DNA of 64,000 nt from positions 1,302,001 to 1,366,000 of the forward strand of contig NZ_CP075529.1 in assembly GCF_025809055.1 (NCBI RefSeq), written 5' to 3'. The DNA comes from Devosia sp. Lineage in GTDB: Bacteria; Pseudomonadota; Alphaproteobacteria; Rhizobiales; Devosiaceae. The notes under the pieces are model-generated. The model was not told the origin of the DNA. It did no database searches and was given only the letters and a program-made list of their open reading frames with translations. The position numbers were made by a program, and so were the translations under genes. Positions 8,149 through 18,209 of this stretch are shown here, piece after piece. The stretch's first letter is position 1; each line of letters starts with the position of its first letter.

Positions 8149-10620
8149 TCAGCTGGTTGGCACCCCCCAGATGTCGGCCGCGTATTGGCGGATGGTTCTG
8201 TCCGACGAGAAGAACCCGACGCTGGCCGTGTTGCGAATGGCCATGGCGCCCCAGCGCGCCTTGTCCTTCCACAACGCGTCGACCCGCGTTTGGGCTGCGG
8301 CATAGGCATCAAAATCGCGCGCCACCATGAACCAGTCATGGTCATAGAGCCCGCCGATCAGGTCCCGATACCGGTTCGGGTCGTCCGGCGAGAACACGCC
8401 CGAAGCGATGGAGTCGAGCGCCTCGCGCAGGCGTGGCGAGGAGTCGATGGCCCCGCGCGGCACTTCTCCGCGAGCGCGCTTGTCCTCCACTTCCTCTGTG
8501 GTAAGACCGAAGATGACGATGTTGTCGTCACCCACTTCATTGTGCATCTCGACATTGGCGCCATCCATGGTGCCGATTGTCAGCGCCCCATTGGCCATGA
8601 ACTTCATGTTGCCGGTGCCCGAGGCTTCCATGCCGGCCGTCGAAATCTGCTCCGACAGGTCCGCGCCGGGCACGATCACTTCCGCTAGGCTGACATTGTA
8701 GTTGGGCAGGAAAACCACCTTGAGCAGGCCGCGCACCGCCGGGTCATTGTTGATGACCCGGGCCACGTCGTTGATCAGCTTGATGATCAGCTTGGCGTTC
8801 CAGTAGCTCGGCGCCGCCTTGCCGGCGAAAATCTTCACGCGCGGCACCCAGTCCCTTTCGGGATGAGCACGGATATCGTCATACAGCGCCACGGCATGAA
8901 TGATGTTCAGCAATTGCCGCTTGTATTCGTGAATGCGCTTGATCTGCACATCGAACAGCGCATTGGGGTCGACCTTGATATTGACGCGGTCCTTGATGAG
9001 TTTTGCCAGCCGCTCCTTGTTGGCGTGCTTGACCGCCGCGAACTGCTTCTGGAAGTTCGGATCGTCGGCATGGGCCAGAAGCCCCTTGAGCTTGTCGATA
9101 TCGTCGAGGAATTCCGGTCCGATCCGTTCGCTGACCAGCTTGGTGAGGGCCGGATTGCACTGCATCAGCCAGCGGCGCGGGGTGATGCCATTGGTCTTGT
9201 TGTTGATGCGCTCCGGATAAAGCTTGTGCAGGTCGGCAAACACCGTCTGCTTCATCAGTTCCGTATGCAGCGCGGAAACGCCGTTGATCGAATGCGAACC
9301 CACAAAGGCCAGTTGCCCCATGCGCACCCGCCGTCCACCGTGCTCGTCGATCAGCGACACCGCAGCGACCTGCTGGTCGGAGAATTTCGCCTTGTTGCGG
9401 GCCTCGGCCAGGATGTCGGCATTGATCTGGTAGATGATCTGCATGTGGCGCGGCAGCAGCCGCTCGAGCAGGGCCACAGGCCAGCTTTCGAGCGCCTCTG
9501 GCAGCAGCGTATGGTTGGTATAGCCAAACGTGCCCTTGGTGATCCTCCAGGCGTCGGCCCACTTCATCCCGTTATTGTCGATCAGCACGCGCATCAATTC
9601 GGCTACGGAAATGGCCGGGTGCGTATCGTTGAGCTGGATTGCGACCTTGTCGGGCAGCGAACCGAGATCGCCATATTGCTGCAGGTGCCGCCGGACGATG
9701 TCCTGCAGCGAGGCCGAGGAGAAGAAGAACTCCTGCCGCAGCCGCAATTCCTGCCCGGCAGCGGTAGAATCGGCCGGGTAGAGCACGCGGGTAATCGCTT
9801 CAGCCTTGGCGCTCTCTTCCAGGGCGCCGATATGGTCGCCGGAATTGAACTTGTCGAGCAGGATCGGGTCGATCGGCTGCGCGCTCCACAGGCGCAGGGT
9901 ATTCACGCGCTTGCCGCGCCAGCCGACGATCGGGGTATCGTAGGCCACGGCCAGCAGATGCTCGTTCGGCCGCCACTCCTGACGCACCTCGCCATCCGGG
10001 TCCGTCATCGGCTCGACATGGCCGCCGAAACCGACCTCATAGGCGCTTTCGCGGCGCTCGAACTCCCACGGATTGCCATGGGCAAGCCAGTCTTCCGGCA
10101 GCTCGACCTGCCAGCCTTCGCTCATTTCCTGGCGGAAAAGTCCGTGCACATAGCGGATGCCATAGCCATAGGCCGGGATATTCACCGACGACATGGATTC
10201 AAGGAAACACGCCGCCAGCCGGCCAAGGCCGCCATTGCCGAGCGCGGCATCGGGCTCGAGATTGATCAGGTCGCCCAGATCGACCTTGAGGTTCTTGAGC
10301 GCTTCGGCAACCGGCTCCATCAGCCCGACATTGCTCATGGCATCGCGCATCAGCCGGCCGATGAGGAATTCGAGGCTTAGGTAATAGACTCGCTTGTTCG
10401 ACGTCCGCCAGGTTTCGCGCGAGCTCTCCATCCAGCGATCCATGATCCGATCGCGAACGGCCAATATTGTTGCCCGCAACCAATCATGCGGCCGGGCGAC
10501 GATAGGATCCTTGCCAACCGAGTAAATCAGGTTCTCAAGGATCTCTGCCTGTAGCGCCTCAACAGTTGTGGCGCGGGGCTCCGGCGTAGGAGCATCGTAA
10601 ACGATCGGTTTTTGCGGCAT
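8149..10620 (-). CDS. glgP: Glycogen phosphorylase
   Basis: GT35 enzyme that releases glucose 1-phosphate from glycogen ends using pyridoxal phosphate. The 823 residues have the C-terminal PLP signature EASGTGNMKFMANGA with the Schiff-base lysine, followed by IGTMDGANVEM. It is the first gene of the six-gene cluster, so its upstream region probably holds the main promoter. It is separated from glgB by 85 bases that hold no evident gene. Placing phosphorylase with the biosynthetic genes couples storage and release. Confidence 0.96.
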   Translation of the reverse strand: MPQKPIVYDAPTPEPRATTVEALQAEILENLIYSVGKDPIVARPHDWLRATILAVRDRIMDRWMESSRETWRTSNKRVYYLSLEFLIGRLMRDAMSNVGLMEPVAEALKNLKVDLGDLINLEPDAALGNGGLGRLAACFLESMSSVNIPAYGYGIRYVHGLFRQEMSEGWQVELPEDWLAHGNPWEFERRESAYEVGFGGHVEPMTDPDGEVRQEWRPNEHLLAVAYDTPIVGWRGKRVNTLRLWSAQPIDPILLDKFNSGDHIGALEESAKAEAITRVLYPADSTAAGQELRLRQEFFFSSASLQDIVRRHLQQYGDLGSLPDKVAIQLNDTHPAISVAELMRVLIDNNGMKWADAWRITKGTFGYTNHTLLPEALESWPVALLERLLPRHMQIIYQINADILAEARNKAKFSDQQVAAVSLIDEHGGRRVRMGQLAFVGSHSINGVSALHTELMKQTVFADLHKLYPERINNKTNGITPRRWLMQCNPALTKLVSERIGPEFLDDIDKLKGLLAHADDPNFQKQFAAVKHANKERLAKLIKDRVNIKVDPNALFDVQIKRIHEYKRQLLNIIHAVALYDDIRAHPERDWVPRVKIFAGKAAPSYWNAKLIIKLINDVARVINNDPAVRGLLKVVFLPNYNVSLAEVIVPGADLSEQISTAGMEASGTGNMKFMANGALTIGTMDGANVEMHNEVGDDNIVIFGLTTEEVEDKRARGEVPRGAIDSSPRLREALDSIASGVFSPDDPNRYRDLIGGLYDHDWFMVARDFDAYAAAQTRVDALWKDKARWGAMAIRNTASVGFFSSDRTIRQYAADIWGVPTS

Positions 10621-10669
10621 CTCGCAATCCAGTATTCATGACGATGTTCCCCTCTAGATGCGCCACTCT

Positions 10670-10686
10670 TGCACTTAATTTGTGCA
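10670..10686 (-). promoter_or_regulatory. Inverted repeat in the glgP upstream region
   Basis: TGCAC and GTGCA arms separated by TTAATTT lie about 50 bases before the glgP start, in the only intergenic space in front of the glycogen cluster. An operator role is inferred from position and symmetry. No -35/-10 pair is clear enough to mark. Confidence 0.35.
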
Positions 10687-10692
10687 GGGAAA

Positions 10693-10715
10693 AGCCCCCT
10701 CCCGAAAGCGGGGCT
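10693..10715 (-). terminator. Rho-independent terminator of the KefB-like gene
   Basis: On the minus strand AGCCCC and GGGGCT arms with an 11-base loop are followed by TTTT. The hairpin begins at the stop codon of the antiporter gene and separates it from glgP. Confidence 0.7.
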
Positions 10716-12571
10716 CAACCACCCTGCGTTTCGCGTTCGCTGCGCTGGGCCACCGCCTCGGCATCGGCGTCCGAAACCGTGACACCGCCCTCGCGCGCCT
10801 GCTCGCGGGCATTGTTCAAAAGCAGCTGTCCGCCGGTGCGCCAATCGTCTCCGTTCAGCTGCAACTCGAAGCGCTGCCGGTCGCGCTCGCGCAGGCCCTC
10901 GATGATATCGGCGATCTGTTGCTCGTCGGCGCCCAGCTGGCGGATCGCTTCCCCGCCAAAGGTTGCGGCGCTGTCGAACACCTCGCGCCGCTGGTAATCG
11001 ACCCCGGCTCTCATCAGCTCGATGGCGTGGACGCGGTCGAAGGCGCGAGCCATGACCTTGGCCAGTGGAAATTCGTGCCGCACCAGTTCGACGATGCGGT
11101 TGGTCCGCTCCCGCCCATCGGTACACACCAGAATCAGGTCAGCCGTGCCGGCCCCCGCCGCCCGCAAGATATCGAGCCTGGTGCCGTCTCCGTAGTAAAC
11201 CTTGAACCCGATCTGCGCGGCGGCCCGGATCATGTCGGTGTCGTTGTCGATGATCGAGACGCTGTAGCGCAGGGCCAGCAGCGGCTGGCTGACGATCTGC
11301 CCGAACCGGCCGAAGCCGATGATCAGCACCTTGGCGCTCAATCCGTCCGCCGTCTCCACCCCGTCCATCGATTGCACCTTCTTGGGCATCAGGTAGCGCA
11401 TGCCGATGATCCCGAAGGGCGTCAGCACCATGGAAATGATCACCGTTGCCGTGAAGATCGCATTGGTCGGCGCATCGATCAGCCCGGTCGATGCGGCGGT
11501 GGTATAGAGCACGAAGGCGAATTCACCGCCCTGCCCCATGAGCACCGCGCGCTCCAGCGCCTCGGCGTGATCAGAGCGCAGCAGCCGGGCAATGACATAG
11601 ATCGCCACCGCCTTGACCAGCATGTAGGCGACGACGCTGATGGCGATGAGCTGCCAGTTCTCGGCCACGACGCCAAGGTCGAGCGACATGCCGACAGCGA
11701 GGAAGAACAGGCCCAATAGCAATCCGCGGAACGGTTCGACATCGGCCTCCAGCTGGTGCTTGAAGGTCGAGGTCGACAGCAGCACCCCGGCCAGGAACGC
11801 CCCCATGGCCATGGACAGCCCGCTGACCTGGAACAGCAGCGCCGCACCCAGAACCACCAGCAGGGCTGCCGCAGTCATCACCTCGCGCACCCGCGCCTGC
11901 GCCAGAAAGGCGAAGAACGGATTCATGATCCGCCGCCCGAGGAAAATCAGCAGCAGGATGGCGCCGACCGCCAGCCCGAATGCAGCCAGCCGTGTCCAGG
12001 CATCGGCATCATCCGTTGTCGGCGACAGGAAGGCCACCACCGCCAGGAGCGGCACAATGGCGAGGTCTTCGAGCAGCAGGATCGACACCATTTTCTGCCC
12101 GCCATCGGTCGCCAGTTCGCCGCGCTCGCCAAGGATTTGCATGACGATGGCCGTCGAGGTCAGCACGAACCCCATGCCGAAAACAAAGGCTACCACCGGC
12201 GCAAAGCCGATCAGCACGCCGACGCCCGTCAGCAGAGCCCCGCAGGTGCCGACCTGGATCACGCCCAGGCCGAATATCTGCTTGCGCAGGGCCCAGAGGC
12301 GCATGGGCTCCATTTCGAGCCCGATGATGAACAGAAAAAGCACCACGCCCAGTTCGGCCGCAGCCAGCACCGAAGCCGGATCGGCAATCAGCCCGATGCC
12401 GGACGGGCCGAGCACCAGCCCTGCCGCGAGGTACCCGAGCACCGAGCCGAGGCCCAGCCGCTTGAACAGCGGCACGGCGATGACGCCTGCAGCCAGCAGG
12501 GCAACGACCGGCACCAGGTCCACCCCATGGTGCGCCGCCTCCGCCGCATGAGAAACCACCTCGCCTGCCAT
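10715..12571 (-). CDS. Monovalent cation:proton antiporter, KefB/CPA2 type with TrkA-N domain
   Basis: Inner-membrane potassium (or sodium)/proton antiporter. The 618 residues start with about 12 hydrophobic segments (VPVVALLAAGVIAVPLF, GYLAAGLVLGPSG, ELGVVLFLFIIGLEM), the classical CPA2 fold. A cytoplasmic RCK_N/TrkA-N domain follows from about residue 400, with the dinucleotide loop GFGRFGQ and an acidic end to the second strand (IIDND). This layout matches KefB/KefC. A KefF/KefG partner is not seen next to it. The cation cannot be read from sequence. Confidence 0.9.
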   Translation of the reverse strand: MAGEVVSHAAEAAHHGVDLVPVVALLAAGVIAVPLFKRLGLGSVLGYLAAGLVLGPSGIGLIADPASVLAAAELGVVLFLFIIGLEMEPMRLWALRKQIFGLGVIQVGTCGALLTGVGVLIGFAPVVAFVFGMGFVLTSTAIVMQILGERGELATDGGQKMVSILLLEDLAIVPLLAVVAFLSPTTDDADAWTRLAAFGLAVGAILLLIFLGRRIMNPFFAFLAQARVREVMTAAALLVVLGAALLFQVSGLSMAMGAFLAGVLLSTSTFKHQLEADVEPFRGLLLGLFFLAVGMSLDLGVVAENWQLIAISVVAYMLVKAVAIYVIARLLRSDHAEALERAVLMGQGGEFAFVLYTTAASTGLIDAPTNAIFTATVIISMVLTPFGIIGMRYLMPKKVQSMDGVETADGLSAKVLIIGFGRFGQIVSQPLLALRYSVSIIDNDTDMIRAAAQIGFKVYYGDGTRLDILRAAGAGTADLILVCTDGRERTNRIVELVRHEFPLAKVMARAFDRVHAIELMRAGVDYQRREVFDSAATFGGEAIRQLGADEQQIADIIEGLRERDRQRFELQLNGDDWRTGGQLLLNNAREQAREGGVTVSDADAEAVAQRSERETQGG

Positions 12572-12652
12572 GTCTATTCCCCGAAACTATTGGGGATCGA
12601 CACTGATGCGGCATGGCTCCGGCGTCAAGCGCCGGCTCCGCATGTCCCATCT

Positions 12653-13870
12653 TCAGTTTGCGGCAGGCTCGACCCCGGTCGGTCCGGTGCCCGGTGGTGG
12701 CTCATCCCTGGATTGGCTGCGCTTTTCCGCCGCCCGATCCTGTCGTTGTTCGCGGATCGCCTGGGCCGCATTGGCCAGCAGTTCCTCGCGATCGCTCATG
12801 CTTCTGGTTCGGCGGACCGGGCGGCGCGGCCGCACCGGCCTGCTCGGCAAGGCATGGGCAATCACCGATTGGGCGATCAGCAGCGCCGGCACGGCCACCA
12901 GTCCGCCCACCGGTCCCCATGCCCAGATCCAGAAAGTGATCGAGAGGAAGATGATGAACGGATTGAGCGTCAGGCTGCGCCCGATGAAATGTGGGGTGAA
13001 AATCTGCCCCTCGACGAAATTGATGCCGGCATAGCACGCCACCGGCAAAAGGATTTCCGGCAGTGTCGTCTGCGTCCCCAGCCCGACGGCCAACAGCACC
13101 GTGATCATGATCGCCTGCCCCACATAGGGAATGTAGTTGAGCACCGCGGCCATGGCGCCCCACAGCAGCGGCGAGGGCATGCCGATGATCCACATCGCCG
13201 TGGCCACGGCCGTGCCGACGCACAGGTTGATCATGGTCACCGACAGCAGGAACCGGCTGACTTTGGCCTCGACATCCCGAAACACATGCGCCGTGCGCCA
13301 GCGCATCCGGCGGGTGACGCACATCGACAGGACCGACATGCGGATATGATCGCGCGTGGCGACGAAGAAATAGAGGCTGGCAAGGAATATGGCGATTTGC
13401 GCCAGTGCAGCGGGCGCCATCAGCGCCACCCCCGTCACCGTGCTGCCGTCTTCCACCGTCACCGCCATGGCATCGTCGGTGCCGAGGATGGCAGAGAGCT
13501 GTTGCTGGAATTCGCCAAGCGACTCGAGCGGTCCCTTGAGCGATGCCAGTTGCGATTGCAGCTTCTCCCAGATCAGCGGCGCCCGCGCCACCCACTCACT
13601 GAGCGGCACGGCAAAGAGCACGCTGAAGGACGAGATCACCGTCAGCAGCAGCAGCACGACGACGCCCGCCGACAGCGCCGAAGGCACGCCCCAGCTCTCG
13701 ACCTTGTCGGCAACCGGCCCGAACATCAGCCCGACCACCACCGCAAGTGTCACGGGCGCCAGAAACACCTTTCCGGCCTGCAGCACCATGAGCAGCACCG
13801 CCAAGCCGATGCCGACAATGGCCAGGCGAGCCGCATTGGTCAGAACCCGCTCGAACTGGCTTTCATTCAT
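12653..13870 (-). CDS. AI-2E family transporter (PerM type)
   Basis: Integral membrane protein of the AI-2 exporter-like superfamily; members export AI-2 or act as Na+(Li+)/H+ antiporters, so the substrate is open. The frame extends further upstream, but the ATG at 13870 (MNESQFERVLTN) gives 405 residues, the family norm, and avoids running into the divergent nucleoside hydrolase gene. Hydrophobic segments at about 15-60, 70-90 and 150-350 alternate with a soluble stretch. The last 60 residues are a charged, proline-rich, probably disordered tail. Confidence 0.85.
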   Translation of the reverse strand: MNESQFERVLTNAARLAIVGIGLAVLLMVLQAGKVFLAPVTLAVVVGLMFGPVADKVESWGVPSALSAGVVVLLLLTVISSFSVLFAVPLSEWVARAPLIWEKLQSQLASLKGPLESLGEFQQQLSAILGTDDAMAVTVEDGSTVTGVALMAPAALAQIAIFLASLYFFVATRDHIRMSVLSMCVTRRMRWRTAHVFRDVEAKVSRFLLSVTMINLCVGTAVATAMWIIGMPSPLLWGAMAAVLNYIPYVGQAIMITVLLAVGLGTQTTLPEILLPVACYAGINFVEGQIFTPHFIGRSLTLNPFIIFLSITFWIWAWGPVGGLVAVPALLIAQSVIAHALPSRPVRPRRPVRRTRSMSDREELLANAAQAIREQRQDRAAEKRSQSRDEPPPGTGPTGVEPAAN

Positions 13871-14039
13871 GTCTGGCGATGGCGCCTTTGAAACGGGGCG
13901 GAGCATTCGGATCCTGACCTTGGTGTGTGATGCGAAAAACGCCAGGCCACAGCATTCGTTCCGGTTCACGCCAATATCGACCCGCCCGCCCGGCTTGGAT
14001 AAGCTCGCCGCGAATCTGTTCCAACATCCGAAGGCCGCC

Positions 14040-14981
14040 ATGTCCCGCAAGATCATCATCGACACAGACCCAGGCCAGGACGATGCCGTTGCCATTCTTC
14101 TGGCCCTCGCCTCGCCGGAGGAGCTGGATGTCCTGGGGATCGTGGCCGTGGCCGGCAATGTCGGTCTTCACCACAATGCCAACAATGCGCTCAAGATCGT
14201 CGAATTGTCCGGTCGCACCGATGTGCCGGTCTATGCGGGTTATTCGCGGCCCATGCGCCGCCACCTCGTTACGGCCGAGCACGTCCATGGCGATACCGGC
14301 CTCAATGGCCCCGATCTTCCCGAGCCAACGATCAAGCTCCAGAGCCAGCATGGCGTCGACTACATCATCGACACCATCATGCAGGCGGAGCCCGGGACCA
14401 TTACCCTCTGTACCCTCGGCCCGCTCACCAACATCGCAATGGCCCTCGTCAAGGAACCGGCCATCGCCGAGCGCATCGAAGAAATTGTCATGATGGGCGG
14501 GGCCTGTTTCGAAGGCGGCAACATTACGCCCTGCGCCGAGTTCAACATCTATGTCGACCCCGAAGCCGCCGATGTCGTCATGCGGTGCGGCGCCCCCATC
14601 ACCATCCTGCCGCTGGATGTGACGCACATGATCCAGTCGACACCGCCGCGCCTGGATGCCATCAAGGCCCTGGCCAGCAAGACCGGCGATGCCGTCCATG
14701 CCATGCTGACCTTCTCCGAAACCTTCGATCTCAACAAATATGGCTGGGACGGTGCGCCGCTCCATGACCCCACTGTCATCGCCTATCTGCTGAAGCCCGA
14801 TTTGTTCGAATGGCGCCACTGCAATGTCACCGTCGAAACCGCCAGCGAGCTGACCGTCGGCATGACCGTGGTCGATTACTGGCACGTCACCGGCCGGGCC
14901 TACAATGCCAACTACGTCCGCTCCGGCGACGCCGACGGCTTCTACACCCTCCTCACCGAACGCCTGGCACGCCTGCCCTGA
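14040..14981 (+). CDS. Nucleoside hydrolase (inosine-uridine preferring family)
   Basis: Hydrolyses the N-glycosidic bond of ribonucleosides for purine/pyrimidine salvage. The ATG at 14040 gives 313 residues beginning MSRKIIIDTDPGQDDA, the calcium-binding DTDPGxDD fingerprint (Asp8, 10, 14, 15). The second signature LPLDVTHM is near residue 200. An in-frame extension upstream is not credible because it overlaps the divergent transporter gene. Base preference (IunH, RihA/B/C) cannot be assigned. Confidence 0.93.
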   Translation: MSRKIIIDTDPGQDDAVAILLALASPEELDVLGIVAVAGNVGLHHNANNALKIVELSGRTDVPVYAGYSRPMRRHLVTAEHVHGDTGLNGPDLPEPTIKLQSQHGVDYIIDTIMQAEPGTITLCTLGPLTNIAMALVKEPAIAERIEEIVMMGGACFEGGNITPCAEFNIYVDPEAADVVMRCGAPITILPLDVTHMIQSTPPRLDAIKALASKTGDAVHAMLTFSETFDLNKYGWDGAPLHDPTVIAYLLKPDLFEWRHCNVTVETASELTVGMTVVDYWHVTGRAYNANYVRSGDADGFYTLLTERLARLP

Positions 14982-15042
14982 TCCCCACCGCGCCATTCCT
15001 GCGAAATCAGGCTCCACCCACAAAGTCATTCCTGCCCCACCA

Positions 15043-15660
15043 CAATGTCATCCCCGCGAAAGCGGGGACCTCCGTTTCAAACCCATCCCCCTCTGCGGGA
15101 AATGAGTAGACCTCATCCCCCGCCTTCGCGGGGGCATGCTCTGACCACCCGCCGAGCCAGAGCAGACCTCATCCTGAGCCAGTCGAAGGACGAGGTCGTG
15201 GCACCAAAGCCTCCGCGCAATCGACCTCGCGGTTCGACAAGCTCACCATGAGGTCTCCCGGGGTTCGCCCGCTTCCTCGCACAACGTCGATCTCGCCCAC
15301 CTCCACCGCATCATTGCCGCGAAATCAGGCATCCACCCACAAAGTCATTCCCGCCCTACCCCCACAATGTCATTCCCGCGAAAGCAGGAACCTCCGTTTC
15401 AAAACCACACCCCACCGAGCCAAGAGTAGACCTCATCCCCCGCCTTCGCGGGGGCAGGCTCTGAGCCCGTCGAAGGACGAGGTCGTGGCACCAAAGCCTC
15501 CGCGAGCTCGACCTCGTGGTTCGACAAGCTCACCATGAGGTCTCCCGGGGTTCGCCCGCCTACCTCCACAGCGTCATTCCCGCGAAATCGGCATCCACCC
15601 CCAAAATCATTCCCGCCTACCCACAATGTCATTCCCGCGAAAGTGGGGACCTCAAGTCAC
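15043..15660 (+). repeat. Tandemly duplicated block of REP-like and other short repeats
   Basis: About 670 bases between the nucleoside hydrolase and ABC-F genes hold no credible gene. Four short repeats recur in the same order: A, a palindromic GTCATTCCCGCGAAAGC-type element (about 15046, 15367, 15625); B, CATCCCCCGCCTTCGCGGGG (about 15114 and 15433); C, a block starting GTCGAAGGACGAGGTCGTGG (15182 and 15469); D, GGTTCGACAAGCTCACCATG (about 15231 and 15519). The unit of about 290-320 bases is present twice plus a third copy of A. The CATTCCCGC element also occurs near 20400. Confidence 0.8.
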
Positions 15661-17256
15661 AATTGCAGGCCCATCCGCCCGTAGCACCACCTCCCGCTCA
15701 ACCCCCACATTCTCGAGAAACGCCCGGTCGTGGCTGACGATCAGCAGCGCGCCGTCATAGGCCCGCAGGCCCGCCTCGACCACTTCGATCGCCTCGATGT
15801 CGAGGTGGTTTGTAGGTTCGTCGAGAACGATCAAAATCGGTGGCGCTGCGCCGCCGAGCACGCAGGCCAGCCCGGCTCGCAGCATTTCCCCGCCGCTCAG
15901 GGTTCCCACTACCTGCAAGGCCGCCTCGTTGCGAAACTTGAAGGCCGCCAGCATGGCGCGGCAATCGTTGATGCTACCCTGCGGATTGAGCCGGCGGAAA
16001 TTCTCGACAATGGTCTGCTCCCGATCGAGCAGGGCCACCTGTTGGTCCAGAAATGCGATGGGCCCGCCCAATTGAACATGACCGGCGCCTGGTTTCAGGA
16101 CGCCGGTGAGCAAATTGAGCAGCGTCGTCTTGCCGACCCCATTTGGGCCGGTGATCGCCACCCGTTCGGGCCCCACGATATCGAGCGAAAAATTGCGTAT
16201 GACCGGGCGTTCCGCATCGTGGCCGCCGGTCAGTCCCTGCGCCCGCAGTACGAGCTTGCCCGCGTGCAGGCCACTTGGGGGCAGTGTAATCGAAAACGGG
16301 GTCAGCACCTCGACACGCGCCCGCGCCTCAATGGCCTGGCCCTCTGCCGCCGCCGCCTGTTTCTGGGACAATCGGTTTAGCCCGCCTGTCGTGGCTTCGG
16401 CCCGCCGCTTCATCCCGCCCAGCAATATCTTGGGCGCCCCGCCCTTGGCCCCTTTCCTTGCCCCGGCCGCATTGCGCTTGTCCTGACGCTCGCGGGCATC
16501 CTGCGCGGCCCGTGCCGCGTCGCGAACCTGCCGCTCCGCCACATCCAGGTCATGCTGGACCGCTGCGAGTTCCTGGGCCTTGCGCTCCCGGTAAAAGCTC
16601 CAGTTGCCGCCATAGCTCGTGGCACCGAGACCGGTCAGCTCACAGATGGCGTCCATGTTTTCGAGAAGCACCCTGTCATGGCTGATGACCACGGCCGCGC
16701 CCTTCCATTGCGCAAGCAGTTCCGCCACGGCAGCCCGGCCGTCGCCATCCAGATTATTCGTGGGTTCATCGAGAAGGATCAGGTCCGGCGCATCGAAAAT
16801 CAGCGCCGCCAGTGCCGCCCGCGTCCGCTGCCCACCGGACAGCGTCGCCAACTCTGTATCGGGGCCGACCTCGAGGGCCAAAGCTGCAAGGGCCGTTTCG
16901 AGCCTGGCCTCGAGCGTCCAGTCGGCCTCCGCGATTTCATCGGCACCGGCATCTCCCCGCATGCACTTGGCCAGGAGGTCAAGGCCTGGCCGCGCCCCGA
17001 AGAGATCGGCTATGGTCTCCCCATCCTGCGGCCGAACCTGCTGGCGCAGGATGCCGAGCCGACCGGCGATACTGATCGTACCGGCGGCGGGTGCCAGTTC
17101 CCCGGCAACGAGGCGCAGCAACGTGGTCTTGCCGACGCCGTTGCGGCCGACAAGTCCTGTCCGGCCGGTGCCGAAACTGAGGTCGAGATTAGAAAAAAGC
17201 GGGCGGCCGTCAGGGCCGGAATAGCTTAGGCGCGAAATCGTCACGGAGGCAGGCAT
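15652..17256 (-). CDS. ABC-F family ATPase
   Basis: Soluble duplicated ABC ATPase. ABC-F proteins act on ribosomes (translation factors, antibiotic resistance) and are not transporters. Two cassettes are visible: Walker A GRNGVGKTT with LSGGQRTRAAL in the first half, and GPNGVGKTT with LSGGEMLRAGL in the second. No transmembrane segments occur, and an Arg/Lys/Ala-rich linker lies between the halves. The ATG at 17256 (MPASVTISRL) has a GGGGA ribosome site 6 bases upstream and gives 534 residues; in-frame starts at 17268 and 17274 are possible. The EttA/Uup/resistance subtype is not resolved. Confidence 0.9.
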   Translation of the reverse strand: MPASVTISRLSYSGPDGRPLFSNLDLSFGTGRTGLVGRNGVGKTTLLRLVAGELAPAAGTISIAGRLGILRQQVRPQDGETIADLFGARPGLDLLAKCMRGDAGADEIAEADWTLEARLETALAALALEVGPDTELATLSGGQRTRAALAALIFDAPDLILLDEPTNNLDGDGRAAVAELLAQWKGAAVVISHDRVLLENMDAICELTGLGATSYGGNWSFYRERKAQELAAVQHDLDVAERQVRDAARAAQDARERQDKRNAAGARKGAKGGAPKILLGGMKRRAEATTGGLNRLSQKQAAAAEGQAIEARARVEVLTPFSITLPPSGLHAGKLVLRAQGLTGGHDAERPVIRNFSLDIVGPERVAITGPNGVGKTTLLNLLTGVLKPGAGHVQLGGPIAFLDQQVALLDREQTIVENFRRLNPQGSINDCRAMLAAFKFRNEAALQVVGTLSGGEMLRAGLACVLGGAAPPILIVLDEPTNHLDIEAIEVVEAGLRAYDGALLIVSHDRAFLENVGVEREVVLRADGPAIVT

Positions 17257-17431
17257 GGATATCCCCATTGGCAAGGCAGTTCGGCTTTGCGTTTGGGATC
17301 GTGTCCATGTGGCACCGTCCGGTCGTGTTGCGATGCCCTGAAAATAGGAAATCAGGCGCGCGCGTCAACCGCCCTCTGGCGGAAATCATGGCGCGGGCAT
17401 AATGTCCGCCCGTTATTTTCGGATGGCCATC

Positions 17432-18043
17432 ATGGACCTGTTCACCCTCCTTGCCTTCACCATCGCCTATGCCATCGCCGTCCTGGTCCCCGGTCCAGGC
17501 GTCGCGGCCGTCGTGGCCCGCGCCCTTGGTGGCGGCTTCAAGGGGGCTTTTCCCATGGTGCTCGGCATCCTTCTGGGTGACCTCGTCTATTTCGTATTTG
17601 CCGTGTTTGGGCTTGCCGCCATCGCCACCTGGTTCGGTCCGGTCTTTACCGTGGTCCGCTGGGCCGGCGCCGCTTACCTCCTCTATATCGCCTGGAAATT
17701 CTGGACGGCCCGCCCCGGCTCCGAGCAGATGAAGCCGCGCAATGAAGATGCGCTGAAGACCTTCCTCGCCGGCTTTTCCCTCACCATGGGCAATCCCAAG
17801 ACCATCGTCTTCTATCTGGCCATCCTGCCCACCGTCGTCCCCCTCGGCCAGATGACCCCGCTGGCCTTTGTGGAACTCACAGCCATCGTGATCGTCGTGC
17901 TCCTGCTGATCGGGTGCGGCTATGCCTGGCTCGCATCGGCCGCCCGCGAAATGTTCCGTAGCGAAAAAGCACTTGGTCGTCTCAACAAGACGGCCGGCGC
18001 CATGATGGCCGGTGCCGCCGGTCTCGTCCTGACCCAGCATTAA
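17432..18043 (+). CDS. LysE/RhtB family amino-acid exporter
   Basis: Inner-membrane efflux protein. The 203 residues begin MDLFTLLAFTIAYAI and carry the family signature VLVPGPGVAAVVARALGGG near residue 25, with about six hydrophobic segments. The ATG at 17432 is chosen because GGATGG lies 6 bases upstream; 17402 and 17423 are in-frame alternatives. The exported amino acid is unknown. Confidence 0.88.
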   Translation: MDLFTLLAFTIAYAIAVLVPGPGVAAVVARALGGGFKGAFPMVLGILLGDLVYFVFAVFGLAAIATWFGPVFTVVRWAGAAYLLYIAWKFWTARPGSEQMKPRNEDALKTFLAGFSLTMGNPKTIVFYLAILPTVVPLGQMTPLAFVELTAIVIVVLLLIGCGYAWLASAAREMFRSEKALGRLNKTAGAMMAGAAGLVLTQH

Positions 18044-18209
18044 GGGCGGGTATTAGGAGCGGCATAACTTTTTTGGCTTGCACAGCAAATGCTAGCAGTG
18101 TGCTAACCAAATCACGCATGGCGTATAGACCAGCGCTGAGCGGCATGACCGGCTTCAACTGCGCGTGATATTCAGGTTTCGTTAATACCTGTGACCGCCA
18201 ACTAAACCC

